Shown here piece by piece: positions 55,885 through 64,000 of a DNA stretch of 64,000 nt. The position numbers and the translations under genes are program-made. The stretch is from positions 1-64,000 of the forward strand of contig NZ_FNDJ01000010.1 of the NCBI RefSeq assembly GCF_900099965.1, given 5' to 3'. This DNA is from Nonomuraea jiangxiensis. Lineage in GTDB: Bacteria; Actinomycetota; Actinomycetes; Streptosporangiales; Streptosporangiaceae. The notes under the pieces are model-generated. The model was not told the DNA's origin. It saw nothing but the letters and a program-made list of their open reading frames with translations, and ran no database searches. Positions within the stretch are counted from its first letter, which is position 1. Each line of letters starts with the position of its first letter.

Positions 55885-56838
55885 TCACCGGGTGATGGTG
55901 CCTGCCCTGATCAGCCAGTCGACCGCTTCGGAGATGGCCTCCAGTGAGGTGTAGCGGGGCCGGTGCCCGAGCAGCCGCTCGGACTTCTCCATGCTGCAGT
56001 GCGGGCTGTGGGCGATGTGGTCGTACGTGATCTGTGCGTCCGCCTCGGACACCGTGGCCCGCCACTCCTCCCAGGGCAGGAACGTCAGCCGTGCCTCCTG
56101 TCCGAACCAGCCCGCCACCGCCTCGGCGTACCCCCTCAAGGTCAGGGCGGTGGTGGCCACCGAGTGGAAGCTCTCGCCCACCGCGGCGGCCCGGTTGTTC
56201 ATGGCGTCCACGAACAACCGCGCGACGTCGTCGGCGTGCACGTGCTGCACGGTCTCCATGCCGAAGTTGGGCAGCGCGAGTTCGGCCCCGTCGGCGAGCG
56301 TCTGGAAGACGGCGGGATTGATGTTCCCCGCCGGGTTGACCGGCACCCATCCCGGCCCGGTGATGTGCCCCGGATGGATCAGGGTGGCCGGGAACCCGTC
56401 CCGGTGAGCCCGCTCCAGCAGGTAGGCCTCGATGGCGGCCTTCTGCCGCCCGTACTCGCCGAAGGGCCGCTTCGGCCGGTCCTCGGTGGTCGGGACCACG
56501 GTGCTGTGCCCGTGCGTCCAGACGGTCCCGCAGTGCAGGAACTGCCGCACCCTCCCGGTGAGCGCCTCGGCCAGTTGCCGCGCACTGTCCTCCTGGAAGC
56601 AGATCAGGTCGATGACGACATCGCCCTCAAGCTCGGCGATCCGCCGCCCGAACGTTCCCTCGCCGTCCTCGGCGTCCCGATCGGCGGTGACCTGGGTGAC
56701 GCGCTGCCAGGCCCCGTGCGGACTGTACGGCTCCCGCTTCCCCCGGCTCACGGCGACGACATCGTGCCCTCCGTCAACGAGCCGAGGAATGAGGTACGTC
56801 CCGATATGCCCACTGGCGCCAATCACCACAACTCGCAT
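55885..56838 (-). CDS. NAD-dependent epimerase/dehydratase-like (extended/atypical SDR)
   Basis: 317 residues. MRVVVIGASGHIGTYLIPRL is the Rossmann GxxGxxG motif. LHCGTVWTHG and FGEYGRQKAAIEAYLL (YxxxK) are the active-site region. HPGHITGPGWVPVNPAGN and HVHADDVARLFVDAM are typical of sugar-epimerase relatives. Substrate not predictable. It is convergent with the PIMT gene (11-bp gap) and so probably not part of the RiPP locus. ATG 56838 starts exactly at the homology. Confidence 0.85.
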   Translation of the reverse strand: MRVVVIGASGHIGTYLIPRLVDGGHDVVAVSRGKREPYSPHGAWQRVTQVTADRDAEDGEGTFGRRIAELEGDVVIDLICFQEDSARQLAEALTGRVRQFLHCGTVWTHGHSTVVPTTEDRPKRPFGEYGRQKAAIEAYLLERAHRDGFPATLIHPGHITGPGWVPVNPAGNINPAVFQTLADGAELALPNFGMETVQHVHADDVARLFVDAMNNRAAAVGESFHSVATTALTLRGYAEAVAGWFGQEARLTFLPWEEWRATVSEADAQITYDHIAHSPHCSMEKSERLLGHRPRYTSLEAISEAVDWLIRAGTITR

Positions 56839-57054
56839 GCGCACACTGTAAACGACCCCCCTTCCCCAGGCGCCTACCAGTTGCCGTCCGGCGGGAGCCC
56901 CACTCCAAGCGTTCCTTCCTTCGCTCAGGCGCTCATCCAAACGCGCAGGCGAAGTCGGTGAGCGCGCTATGAGGTCGATCACGGCGATGTGGATCACGAC
57001 TTCGGGAGCGGGTGGGCAGGGCTTGGCCGCCCCCTGAGGGCGGGCCTAGGTCGA

Positions 57055-58338
57055 ATGTCGCAGGACCGATGCCCGATCCGCGAACCGCGTCGGCCAGGCA
57101 CACTCTTCGGGGTGTTCCCCTCCCCAACCCGTGTCCGGGCCGTGCGGCCCTTCCTTGTCGGTATGTTCGTCGACGCCCTCGGCAACGGCCTGTACGTGCC
57201 CCTGACCTTGCTGTTCATCCAGCAGGTGACCGGGCTGCCCGCGACCACGGTCGGTGTGGGGGTGACCGTGGCGGCCACGCTCGGCCTGGCCGCCAACCCA
57301 CTGGCCGGGGTGCTCATCGACCGGTTCGACGCGCGTACCGTGCTGGTCGGCACGTACGTCATCCGCGCCCTCGGCTTCGCCCTCTACCCGCTCGTGGACG
57401 CCTTCGGCCCGCTCGTCGCGATCGCCGCCGTCATCTCCGCCGGAGACCGTGCGTTCTATCCCGCCTCAGGCAGCTATGTGGCCGCGCTCACGGAGGGCGG
57501 GGACCGGGACCGGCTGTACGCGCTGCAGGCGACGGCCCGCAACGTCGCCTTCGGCCTTGGTGGCCTGCTCTCGGCGTCCGCCGTGTCGCTGGCCGGCCAG
57601 ACCGGCTTCACACTGATCGCGGCGCTCAACGCGGCCAGCTTCGTCCTGGCCTCCGCCTGCCTGCTCCTGTCGCGCGGTCCCGGTAAGGGCGCCCGCCGCC
57701 CGGCGGGCAAGTCAGGCGGCTACCGCCAGGTCCTGGCGGATCGGCCGTTCATGGGACTGGTGGCGGCGGAGCAGGCGTTCACCCTGGCCCATCTGATCCT
57801 CTCCATCGGCCTGCCCCTCTACGCCGTCTCCGCCCTCGGCGCCTCACCCGCCATGCTGGGCATCCTCTACACGATCAACACCTTGCTCGTCGCCGCCGGG
57901 CAGCTCCCGGTGCGGCGCCTGCAGCGGCGCGCACGCCGTACACATGCGATGGCCCTGGCCGGCGGCGTCTTCATCCTCTCCTTCGCCCTGTACGCCGCCA
58001 CGGCCCTCATCCCGCCCGGCCTGCCCCGGATCTCCGCCCTGGTGGCCGCCACCCTCGTCTTCACCCTCGCCGAGCTCGTCCACAGGCCCCCGTCCGCCGC
58101 CCTGGCCGCCGGCGCAGCACCCCATGCGCTACGCGGCCGCTACCTGGCGGTCCACCAGATGACCTGGGCGGTGGGCCAGGTGGTGGCGCCCGCCGGCTTC
58201 TCCGCCCTGGTGGCAGCGTCTCCGCCGCTGTTGTGGGCGAGCTTGGGAGTGCTGCTGGCGTTCGCCTGCGCGGGACTGCTGCGGCTGTCGTCCCGGTTGC
58301 CGGCCGAGGCCGTCGAGGTAGGCGAGAAGGCTCGATGA
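57055..58338 (+). CDS. Major facilitator superfamily transporter
   Basis: About 427 residues, twelve hydrophobic segments. PLAGVLIDRFDARTVLVGTYVIRALGFALYPLVDAFG contains the MFS loop 2-3 signature (G-x3-D-R). A helix-breaking linker (GPGKGARRPAGKSGG) separates the halves. The family exports drugs or metabolites. ATG 57055 follows AGG-TCGA and gives a 35-residue N-tail; GTG 57112, nearer the first helix, is an alternative. Confidence 0.85.
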   Translation: MSQDRCPIREPRRPGTLFGVFPSPTRVRAVRPFLVGMFVDALGNGLYVPLTLLFIQQVTGLPATTVGVGVTVAATLGLAANPLAGVLIDRFDARTVLVGTYVIRALGFALYPLVDAFGPLVAIAAVISAGDRAFYPASGSYVAALTEGGDRDRLYALQATARNVAFGLGGLLSASAVSLAGQTGFTLIAALNAASFVLASACLLLSRGPGKGARRPAGKSGGYRQVLADRPFMGLVAAEQAFTLAHLILSIGLPLYAVSALGASPAMLGILYTINTLLVAAGQLPVRRLQRRARRTHAMALAGGVFILSFALYAATALIPPGLPRISALVAATLVFTLAELVHRPPSAALAAGAAPHALRGRYLAVHQMTWAVGQVVAPAGFSALVAASPPLLWASLGVLLAFACAGLLRLSSRLPAEAVEVGEKAR

Positions 58339-58440
58339 CGACCGCGCCGGGAGTCTCGTCCTGAAGTCGGCCCCGGCGGCTGCAGGGGCGATGTCGGGCG
58401 GGTGGTCGTCGGCGTCAGACGGGGCCCCGATACGCTCCGA

Positions 58441-59415
58441 ATGTCCAAATCCGGAGGTTGGAGTTTGTCGGGGGTTGTGGCGGCGTTCGTCGCGCTGGTG
58501 TCGGTTGCCGTCATCGGTTACCTGGTCGGCATGGGCGGGTTGTTGCGTACCAGTGATGAGCTGGTGCTGTCGCGGCTGGCGTTCTTCGTGGCGACTCCCG
58601 CGCTGATGTTCACCACCGTGTCAAGGGCGGACCTGACGTCGTTGTTCTCGCCGGTGCTGCTGACCCAGATCGCCGCCGTGGTGTCCGTCCAGCTCGTGTA
58701 CGTCCTGGTGGCCCGGCTGGTCTGGCGGCGGGATCGGCGGGAGCTCACGATCGGCGCGCTGGCCTCGGGATACGTCAACGCGGGCAACCTCGGCGTACCC
58801 ATCTCGATCTACGTGCTCGGCGACGGGGCCCTGGTCGCGCCGATCCTGCTGTTCCAGTTACTCGTGCTCACCCCGGTCTCCTTCCTCGTCCTCGACCAGG
58901 GGGCCCGCTCGGTGCGTACGGCACTGCTGATTCCGCTGCGGAACCCGCTCACGGTGGCCTCGCTGGTCGGGCTGGCGTTCGCGCTCAGCGGGTTCTCGCT
59001 GCCCACCATCGTGATGCGCCCGATCGAGCTGCTCGGCGGCGCGGCCGTGCCGGTGGCGCTGCTCGCGTACGGACTCAGCCTGTACGGCTCCCAGCGCCGG
59101 ACGCCCGAGGAGGCCATGGGTGAGAAGGACGCGCCGGAAAGGCCGAAGGGCGCTGGTAAGGAGGTCTTTCTGGCGGTCGCCCTCAAGGCGTTCGTGCAGC
59201 CGGCCGTCGCCTACCTGGTCGCGCGCCTCGTGCTGGGGCTCGACGGGAGCGCGCTGCTGGCCGCCACCCTCTTCGCCGCGCTGCCCACGGCCCAGAACAT
59301 CTACGTCTACGCGGTGACCTACGACACCGGCCGGCGACTGGCCCGCAGCACCATCCTGCTGACCACCGCCCTGTCCATCCCGATCATGACAGGCATCGGC
59401 GCAGCGCTGGGCTGA
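58441..59415 (+). CDS. AEC-family (auxin efflux carrier-like) transporter
   Basis: 324 residues, ten predicted helices in two inverted repeats. ASGYVNAGNLGVPISIYVLG is the AEC N-GxxG/P motif, FFVATPALMFTTVSR the first-half signature, and ALPTAQNIYVYAVTYDTGRRLARSTILLTT the second-half one. Members carry organic anions such as malate or malonate. ATG 58441 gives the expected N-terminus. Nothing in the context defines the substrate. Confidence 0.9.
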   Translation: MSKSGGWSLSGVVAAFVALVSVAVIGYLVGMGGLLRTSDELVLSRLAFFVATPALMFTTVSRADLTSLFSPVLLTQIAAVVSVQLVYVLVARLVWRRDRRELTIGALASGYVNAGNLGVPISIYVLGDGALVAPILLFQLLVLTPVSFLVLDQGARSVRTALLIPLRNPLTVASLVGLAFALSGFSLPTIVMRPIELLGGAAVPVALLAYGLSLYGSQRRTPEEAMGEKDAPERPKGAGKEVFLAVALKAFVQPAVAYLVARLVLGLDGSALLAATLFAALPTAQNIYVYAVTYDTGRRLARSTILLTTALSIPIMTGIGAALG

Positions 59416-59600
59416 GTCATTCCAGTTCAGGCTGGGAAACAGGGCGCACCAGCGTGAATGAACCAAGGCGATCAGCGCCTCCCCTCCGCCACAGCCTCAA
59501 GGATGTCGGCGGTCGAAGGCCCATCGGATCGATCCCGAACCTTCAGGCAAGGCCTTCTGGGCGGCGGTGGTCTATAGGTCATTACGGGCAGGGTAGAGGC

Positions 59601-60035
59601 TCAGACTCGTGGGATGGGCAGTTCGCGGAGTGGGTCGCCGCCGTCGATGAACAGCCGGGCCCCGGCCGTGGTCGCCGCGGCGATGCGCTGGAGCATCCGC
59701 CGGCCGAGCTCGGGGTGCCGTCCGTCGAGGGCGCCGACCCGTACGGCGAACACGAGGTCGTACGGCTCCTCGTCGGGTTGCAGGACGAAGTCCTCGCCCG
59801 CGGCCTGGCGGAGGCTCATGCGGCCGGAGGCGATCTCGTCCGTCCCGGCGGCTTGGGCCTGGGCGATGGCGGTGGCTGACCTGTCGATGGCCAGGATGTG
59901 GCCGGTGGTGAGCCGGGCCGCGACCGCTCGTGCGGCGGCCCCGGGGCCGCATCCGATCTCGAGGACACGCGAGTGCGGCTGGAGGGGTAACGCGTTCACG
60001 ACCGCGGCGAGGCGGGGCGACAGCTGGGTCGGCAT
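59601..60035 (-). CDS. Class I SAM-dependent methyltransferase (short)
   Basis: 144 residues. LQPHSRVLEIGCGPGAAARAVAARL is motif I and ILAIDRSATAIAQAQAAG motif II, then YDLVFAVRVGALDGRHPE and ERIAAATTAG-type final strands. Only the Rossmann core is present, shorter than most of the family, so it may be a single-domain small-molecule methyltransferase. ATG 60035 is chosen from the homology; upstream sequence is low-complexity. The 59416-59600 gap to the convergent AEC gene contains only a weak AGGCG/CGCCT hairpin (59466-59480). Confidence 0.8.
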   Translation of the reverse strand: MPTQLSPRLAAVVNALPLQPHSRVLEIGCGPGAAARAVAARLTTGHILAIDRSATAIAQAQAAGTDEIASGRMSLRQAAGEDFVLQPDEEPYDLVFAVRVGALDGRHPELGRRMLQRIAAATTAGARLFIDGGDPLRELPIPRV

Positions 60036-60170
60036 GGGGGAGATGCTAAAAGGCGATCGGTCCCGGTGGGCGGGTTGTCGCGGGACGGCAGGAACGGTGA
60101 GGTGTCCATAGCCATTGGTTATGCCAACGCGCCTTGGACGATCACGAGGCATGCCGGAGATCCTTCGAGC

Positions 60171-60740
60171 ATGAGCGCACTTCGCACCCGCCGTCGTCCA
60201 TCCATGGCAGCCGCAGGCCACGTATCTCACCGGCTACCCGAGAGCGGCGGACATCGACCGGTCACCGGCCCGGCTTCTCTGCGTCACCGCGACCGCGGAC
60301 GAGACGGGCTACGGGCAGTCGTCGCCGCTCTGACCCTCGCACTGGTGACCGCGGGCTGCGCCGGTGACCCGCCGCCGGGCCCCGTCGAGTCCGCTCAAGC
60401 GGCCGAGTCCGCTGGAGCGGCCGACGTCATAGCCGAGGCGCGGGCCTACGTGGATGCCGTGAACAGCAAGGATCTTGACGCTCTGGTGAACTCGTTCGCC
60501 GAGAAGGGCGAGATCATCGACGTACAGCGGAAGATCACCGGCCATGACGCCATCCGTACGTGGGCTGATGGCGAGGTCATCGGCGGCACGCTGCGGGTCC
60601 TGTCGGCCGACCGGCGGCGGGCCGACGGCCAGCGGTTGCTGGTTCACTGGGCCCCCGCCGGCTCATCCGGGTGGCGCGCCCATTACGACTTCACCGTATC
60701 TGACGGAAAAATCGCCACCGCGGACCTTCAATACGCCTGA
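60171..60740 (+). CDS. NTF2/SnoaL-like lipoprotein
   Basis: About 189 residues. VVAALTLALVTAGCAGDPPP is a lipoprotein signal with lipobox VTAGC. The mature part, VIAEARAYVDAVNSKDLDALVNSFAEKGEIIDVQRKITGHDAIRTWADGEVIGG, is an NTF2-like (ketosteroid-isomerase/SnoaL) fold, common in surface binding proteins. The signal is preceded by an unusually long, Arg-rich N-tail if ATG 60171 is used. ATG 60204 is an alternative and neither has a clear ribosome site. Role unknown. Confidence 0.7.
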   Translation: MSALRTRRRPSMAAAGHVSHRLPESGGHRPVTGPASLRHRDRGRDGLRAVVAALTLALVTAGCAGDPPPGPVESAQAAESAGAADVIAEARAYVDAVNSKDLDALVNSFAEKGEIIDVQRKITGHDAIRTWADGEVIGGTLRVLSADRRRADGQRLLVHWAPAGSSGWRAHYDFTVSDGKIATADLQYA

Positions 60741-60761
60741 GGAGCATGGAGCTCCCGGAAC

Positions 60762-60777
60762 GCGCGCTCAAGCGCGC
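60762..60777. terminator. Short GCGCGCT/AGCGCGC hairpin
   Basis: GCGCGCT (60762-60768) and AGCGCGC (60771-60777) are separated by CA, 22 bp after the NTF2-like stop. Perfect but with a 2-nt spacer, so it may open to a larger loop. Probable terminator; the rest of the gap up to the P450 shows nothing clear. Confidence 0.4.
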
Positions 60778-60941
60778 CGGCGCCTCCTCCTCCCAGCTCG
60801 CAAGAGCGAGCCGGCGCGCACGACGCACTACGGATCCCCGTCACCACCCGCATCCTGGCCCTTGGGATCACCCATCTAGAGGGCGGACGTCCATGATTGT
60901 TACGGTTCAGTCCACAACGGCGATCATTCCAAGGGAGTGGC

Positions 60942-62135
60942 ATGAGCGAGTCCACGACCGTGCCGCTGCACATGCGGCGGGTGGGCTTCGACCCGGCGCC
61001 TGAGCTGGCGGCGGCGCGGGACGAGGAGCGGGTCAAACGGGTCACCACGGCACATGGCGACCCCGCCTGGCTCGTGACCCACTACGCGGACGTGCGGGAG
61101 GTGCTGGGCGACGCGGAGCGGTTCAGGGTCGCGCCGCAGGGCATCGCGCGGCTCCCGGGGGCGCCGAAGATGACGGAGGAGCAGCTCGCCAAGGTACGCG
61201 CGGGCAACCTCCTCGGCCTCGACCCGCCCGAGCACACGCGGTTGCGCAGGATGCTGGCCGGCGAGTTCACCATCCGGCGGATGCGCAGGCTGGAGCCGCG
61301 GATCGAGCGCATCGTCGAGGACCACCTGGACGCCATGGAGGCCGACGGGTCGCCCGCCGACCTGGTGGCGTCGTTCGCGCTGCCGGTCCCGTCGCTGGTC
61401 ATCTGCGAGCTGCTCGGCGTCCCGTACGAGGACCGGGCCGGGTTCCAACTGCGTACCAGCCGGATGCTGGACATGACGGTGCCCGGCGAGGAGCGGCTGA
61501 AGGCGCAGTTCGAGCAGCGCGCGTACATGGAGGACCTGGTCGCCCGCATCCAGGCGGACCCGGGTGAGGAACTGCTCGGCATGCTCGTACGCGAGCACGG
61601 CGCCGACCTGACCACGGACGAGCTGGTCGGCATCGGTGGCCTGCTGCTGTTCGCCGGCCACGAGACCACCTCGAACATGCTCTCCCTGGGCACACTCGCC
61701 CTGCTGCGCCACCCCGCCCAGCTCCAGCTGCTCAGGAACGAGCCCGACCGCATAGACGCCGCGGTCGAGGAGCTGCTGCGCTGGCTCAGCATCGTGCACT
61801 CCGGCACCACGAAGATCACGACGACCGACGTCGAGATCGGCGGCCAGGCCATCGGGGCCGGGGAGCTGGTGCTCTGCACCCTGCCCGCCGCCAACCGCGA
61901 CCCGGGATTCCTGGCCGACGCCGACACCCTCGACCTCGAACGCGGCGCGCCCGGCCACGTCGCCTTCGGCCACGGCGTACACCACTGCCTGGGCGCCCCG
62001 CTGGCCCGCATGGAGCTGCGCATCGCCCTCCCCGCGCTGCTGCGGCGCTTCCCCGGGCTGCGGGTGTCCGGCGAGCCGCGGTTCCGCACGTTCAGCGTCG
62101 TGTACGGCTTGAGCTCCCTGGAGGTGGCCTGGTAG
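60942..62135 (+). CDS. Cytochrome P450 monooxygenase
   Basis: 397 residues. The oxygen-binding I-helix motif is FAGHETTSN (~238-246), the ExxR motif EELLR (~276-280), and the heme loop FGHGVHHCLGAPLAR (Cys349). It is a typical soluble bacterial class I P450 that needs a ferredoxin and reductase, neither of which is encoded nearby. AAGGGAG lies 7 nt before ATG 60942. Substrate unknown; it might tailor a natural product, with no cluster in view. Confidence 0.95.
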   Translation: MSESTTVPLHMRRVGFDPAPELAAARDEERVKRVTTAHGDPAWLVTHYADVREVLGDAERFRVAPQGIARLPGAPKMTEEQLAKVRAGNLLGLDPPEHTRLRRMLAGEFTIRRMRRLEPRIERIVEDHLDAMEADGSPADLVASFALPVPSLVICELLGVPYEDRAGFQLRTSRMLDMTVPGEERLKAQFEQRAYMEDLVARIQADPGEELLGMLVREHGADLTTDELVGIGGLLLFAGHETTSNMLSLGTLALLRHPAQLQLLRNEPDRIDAAVEELLRWLSIVHSGTTKITTTDVEIGGQAIGAGELVLCTLPAANRDPGFLADADTLDLERGAPGHVAFGHGVHHCLGAPLARMELRIALPALLRRFPGLRVSGEPRFRTFSVVYGLSSLEVAW

Positions 62136-62230
62136 AGCGCGCGCTGGGCCGGGGCGCCGCCGGCGAGCGCTCGGTGGAGGACACCGCTTGATAGGAATTT
62201 GTCGGTCGGGGTGTATAGCGTGCAAGCGTC

Positions 62231-64000
62231 ATGCCTATCGACGTCTCCGCGCACGAGCTCATCGGCCGGGAGCACCCCGCCGCGCTGCTGCGTGCCGAGA
62301 TCACCAGGCTGATCGGCAGCCACGGCGGCCTGGTGCTCGTCACCGGCGAGGCCGGCATCGGCAAGACCACGCTCGTCACCAGCGCGGCGGGGGAGGCCCG
62401 GCGCGCGGGCGTGCTGGTGGTCGGCGGGGCGTGCTGGGATTCCGGCAGCGCCCCCGGCTACTGGCCGTGGGTGCAGGTCCTCCGCGCGTTGCGGCGCGCC
62501 GTCGAGCCCGAGGAGTGGGCCGCGGCGGAGGAGGCGGCGGGCGGCGGCCTGACCGCGCTGGCCGCCCTGCTCGGTGAGGCACAGGGCGGTGAGCCGCGAA
62601 GTGGCGAGACACGGGGTGGTGAGACACGGAGTGGCGAGGCCGCGGGCGGCTTCCGGGTCTACGACGCGGTCACCTCGGCCCTGGTCTCGCTGTCGCAGCG
62701 GCGCCCGGTGCTGGTCGTCATCGACGACCTGCACGTGGCCGACCCGGACTCGTTGCGGCTGCTGGAGTTCGCGGCGCGGCAGACCTGGTTCGAGCGGCTG
62801 CTGCTGGTCGGCACCTACCGCGACGCCGAGGTCGAGCCGGTCGACCACCCGCTGCGCGACCTGCTGTCACCGCTCGTCGCCAAGGCCACCACGATCACGC
62901 TCAACGGGCTCGACCGGGCGGGCGTCGCCGCGCTCATGGCCCGCACAGCCGGGCAGGAGCCGCCGCCCGACCTGGTCGCCGAGGTGCACCTGCGCACCGG
63001 CGGCAACCCGTTCTTCGTCGAGCAGACCGCCCGGTTGTGGCGCAGCGGCGGCTCGGCCGACGCGGTCGCGCCCGGCGTGCGCGACGCGCTGCTACGCCGC
63101 CTGTCGCTGCTGCCCCGGCAGGTCTCCGAGCTGCTTCCCGCCGCCGCGGTGCTCGGCAACGAGTTCCACCGCCAGGTGCTCGCCGAGATGATCGCCGCCC
63201 CCGTCGCCCACGTCGACCGGCTGCTGGAGCTGGCCGTGGTGGCCAAGCTGGTGGTGGCCAGGGGCGGCGGCGTGTTCGCCTTCGCGCACGACCTGGTGCG
63301 CGAGACCCTCTACGACTCGCTCGACGACCCCCGCGAGCTGCACGGCGCGGTCGTCAGCGCCTTCGACCGCTCGCCCGGCCTGGCGGGCAAGGTGCTGCCC
63401 AACGACCTGGCCGGGCACGCCTACCTGGCCGGCGATCGTGCCGATCCCGAGCGGGCCGTCGCGTTGCTCCTGGCCGCCGCCCACGAGGCGAGGTGCCGGC
63501 TGGCGGGCGAGGAGCAGCTGCTCCACCTGCGCCGGGCACACGAGCTGAGCTCCGCCGTCAGTCCCCGCCGCCGGGCCCTGATCGGCCTCGACCTTGGCCA
63601 GGAGCTGCACCACTACCCGGACCGGCGGGATGAGGTGCGCCGGCTCTTCGACGAGGCCGCCGCCATCGCCCGCGATCTCCACGACCCCGAGCTGCCCGCC
63701 CGCGTCGCGCTCGTCTTCCACACCCACTACGGCCTGGACAAGGCCCGCGACCTCCTCAGGGAGGCGCACCGCCGGCTGGTCGGCCAGGACGTGCCCGACG
63801 AGCAGATGCCGCTCGACCTGGTCTTCCACCTCATGGCCCGGGCCAGGAAGGGAGGTGACGACGACGCGCTGACGTTCAGCCTGTGGGTGCAGCACGACAT
63901 CATCTGGGGTCCCGGCACGGCCCCCGAACGGGTCGCGCTGATCGACGAGCTGATCGCCGTGGCGCGTCGCACTGCCGACCGCGACCTGGAGCACTTCGCC
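62231..64000 (+). CDS. LuxR-type large ATP-binding regulator (LAL), truncated at window end
   Basis: 590 residues are visible, with the 3' end outside the window. An AAA-type ATPase domain starts at LIGREHPAALLRAEITRLIG, with Walker A GEAGIGKT (39-46) and Walker B LVVIDDLHVADPDSLRLLEFA. TGGNPFFVEQTARL and FAHDLVRETLYDSLD are typical of MalT/LAL (STAND) regulators, followed by TPR-like helices. A C-terminal LuxR helix-turn-helix is expected beyond 64000; otherwise it is a BTAD-type or stand-alone ATPase. A short in-frame repeat (GGExRSGE) sits near residue 120. The gap 62136-62230 contains an A/T-rich TATAGC box 22 bp before the start. Confidence 0.8.
   Translation, partial: MPIDVSAHELIGREHPAALLRAEITRLIGSHGGLVLVTGEAGIGKTTLVTSAAGEARRAGVLVVGGACWDSGSAPGYWPWVQVLRALRRAVEPEEWAAAEEAAGGGLTALAALLGEAQGGEPRSGETRGGETRSGEAAGGFRVYDAVTSALVSLSQRRPVLVVIDDLHVADPDSLRLLEFAARQTWFERLLLVGTYRDAEVEPVDHPLRDLLSPLVAKATTITLNGLDRAGVAALMARTAGQEPPPDLVAEVHLRTGGNPFFVEQTARLWRSGGSADAVAPGVRDALLRRLSLLPRQVSELLPAAAVLGNEFHRQVLAEMIAAPVAHVDRLLELAVVAKLVVARGGGVFAFAHDLVRETLYDSLDDPRELHGAVVSAFDRSPGLAGKVLPNDLAGHAYLAGDRADPERAVALLLAAAHEARCRLAGEEQLLHLRRAHELSSAVSPRRRALIGLDLGQELHHYPDRRDEVRRLFDEAAAIARDLHDPELPARVALVFHTHYGLDKARDLLREAHRRLVGQDVPDEQMPLDLVFHLMARARKGGDDDALTFSLWVQHDIIWGPGTAPERVALIDELIAVARRTADRDLEHFA

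Noticed and set aside
59416..59600. Transposase remnant in the AEC/methyltransferase gap
   Set aside because: Short translated pieces are not convincing, and no repeats or conserved DDE-type motif are seen.

Overview
The window is high-GC DNA (roughly 70%) with strong G/C bias at third codon positions, GTG/TTG starts and dense divergent operons. It is almost certainly chromosomal DNA from a Streptosporangiaceae-type actinomycete; Nonomuraea or a close relative fits best, but this is inferred from gene families, not from a marker gene. I see no rRNA, tRNA, CRISPR array, intact insertion sequence or replication origin.

Layout. 0.2-4.5 kb: a disulfide-oxidoreductase-fold flavoprotein, an Asp-rich repeat surface protein with a class F sortase, and a sialidase. 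4.5-4.9 kb: a non-coding array of degenerate ~40-bp repeats. 4.9-8.5 kb: a CheR-PAS methyltransferase and a separate CheB methylesterase, then a decayed STAS-like gene. 8.5-11.7 kb: two divergent IucA/IucC siderophore synthetases. 11.7-14.4 kb: HldE and a family 9 glycosyltransferase, a heptose-type glycan pair. 14.4-15.8 kb: a TetR/SDR pair sharing an operator. 15.9-19.6 kb: a secreted amidase and a GHL10 glycoside hydrolase with the same C-terminal wall- or sugar-binding module. 19.7-24.2 kb: an orphan histidine kinase, two YbaB proteins and a type VII secretion-like effector/HEAT-protein module. 24.4-31.1 kb: PadR, a GH9 cellulase under a perfect CebR-type operator, a PucR regulator, an SGNH hydrolase and a PhoX-like protein. 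31.4-34.8 kb: coupled TPR-membrane and TPR-AAA+ genes and a TSUP permease. 35.2-38.4 kb: beta-mannosidase and an SDR. 38.5-43.3 kb: a four-gene operon (epimerase, PLP aminotransferase-fold protein, CorA-like membrane protein, GlpX-like phosphatase). 43.5-51.4 kb: acyl-CoA ligase, PucR and a complete branched-chain-type (Liv) ABC transporter. 51.4-52.0 kb: a hairpin-rich non-coding stretch. 52.0-55.9 kb: XRE regulator, two small peptides and a RiPP-type protein-isoaspartate methyltransferase. 55.9-64 kb: NAD-dependent epimerase-like protein, MFS and AEC transporters, a methyltransferase, an NTF2-like lipoprotein, a P450, and a LuxR-type large ATPase cut by the window edge.

The most notable system is at 54.3-55.9 kb. 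A 48-residue Lys/Gly/Asp-rich peptide is translationally coupled to a PIMT homologue that has the extended C-terminus of RiPP-associated enzymes. This matches the imiditide (aspartimide-forming RiPP) family, whose founding member I recall as coming from Nonomuraea maritima. A decayed copy of the precursor's 5' region lies about 320 bp upstream, and a second, acidic 43-residue peptide lies between the two copies. Other unusual signals are a 56-bp triplication at the livH/livM junction that creates two ATGA-coupled 19-codon minicistrons, the 40-bp repeat array, the hairpin cluster, and the CorA-like/GlpX-like sugar operon.
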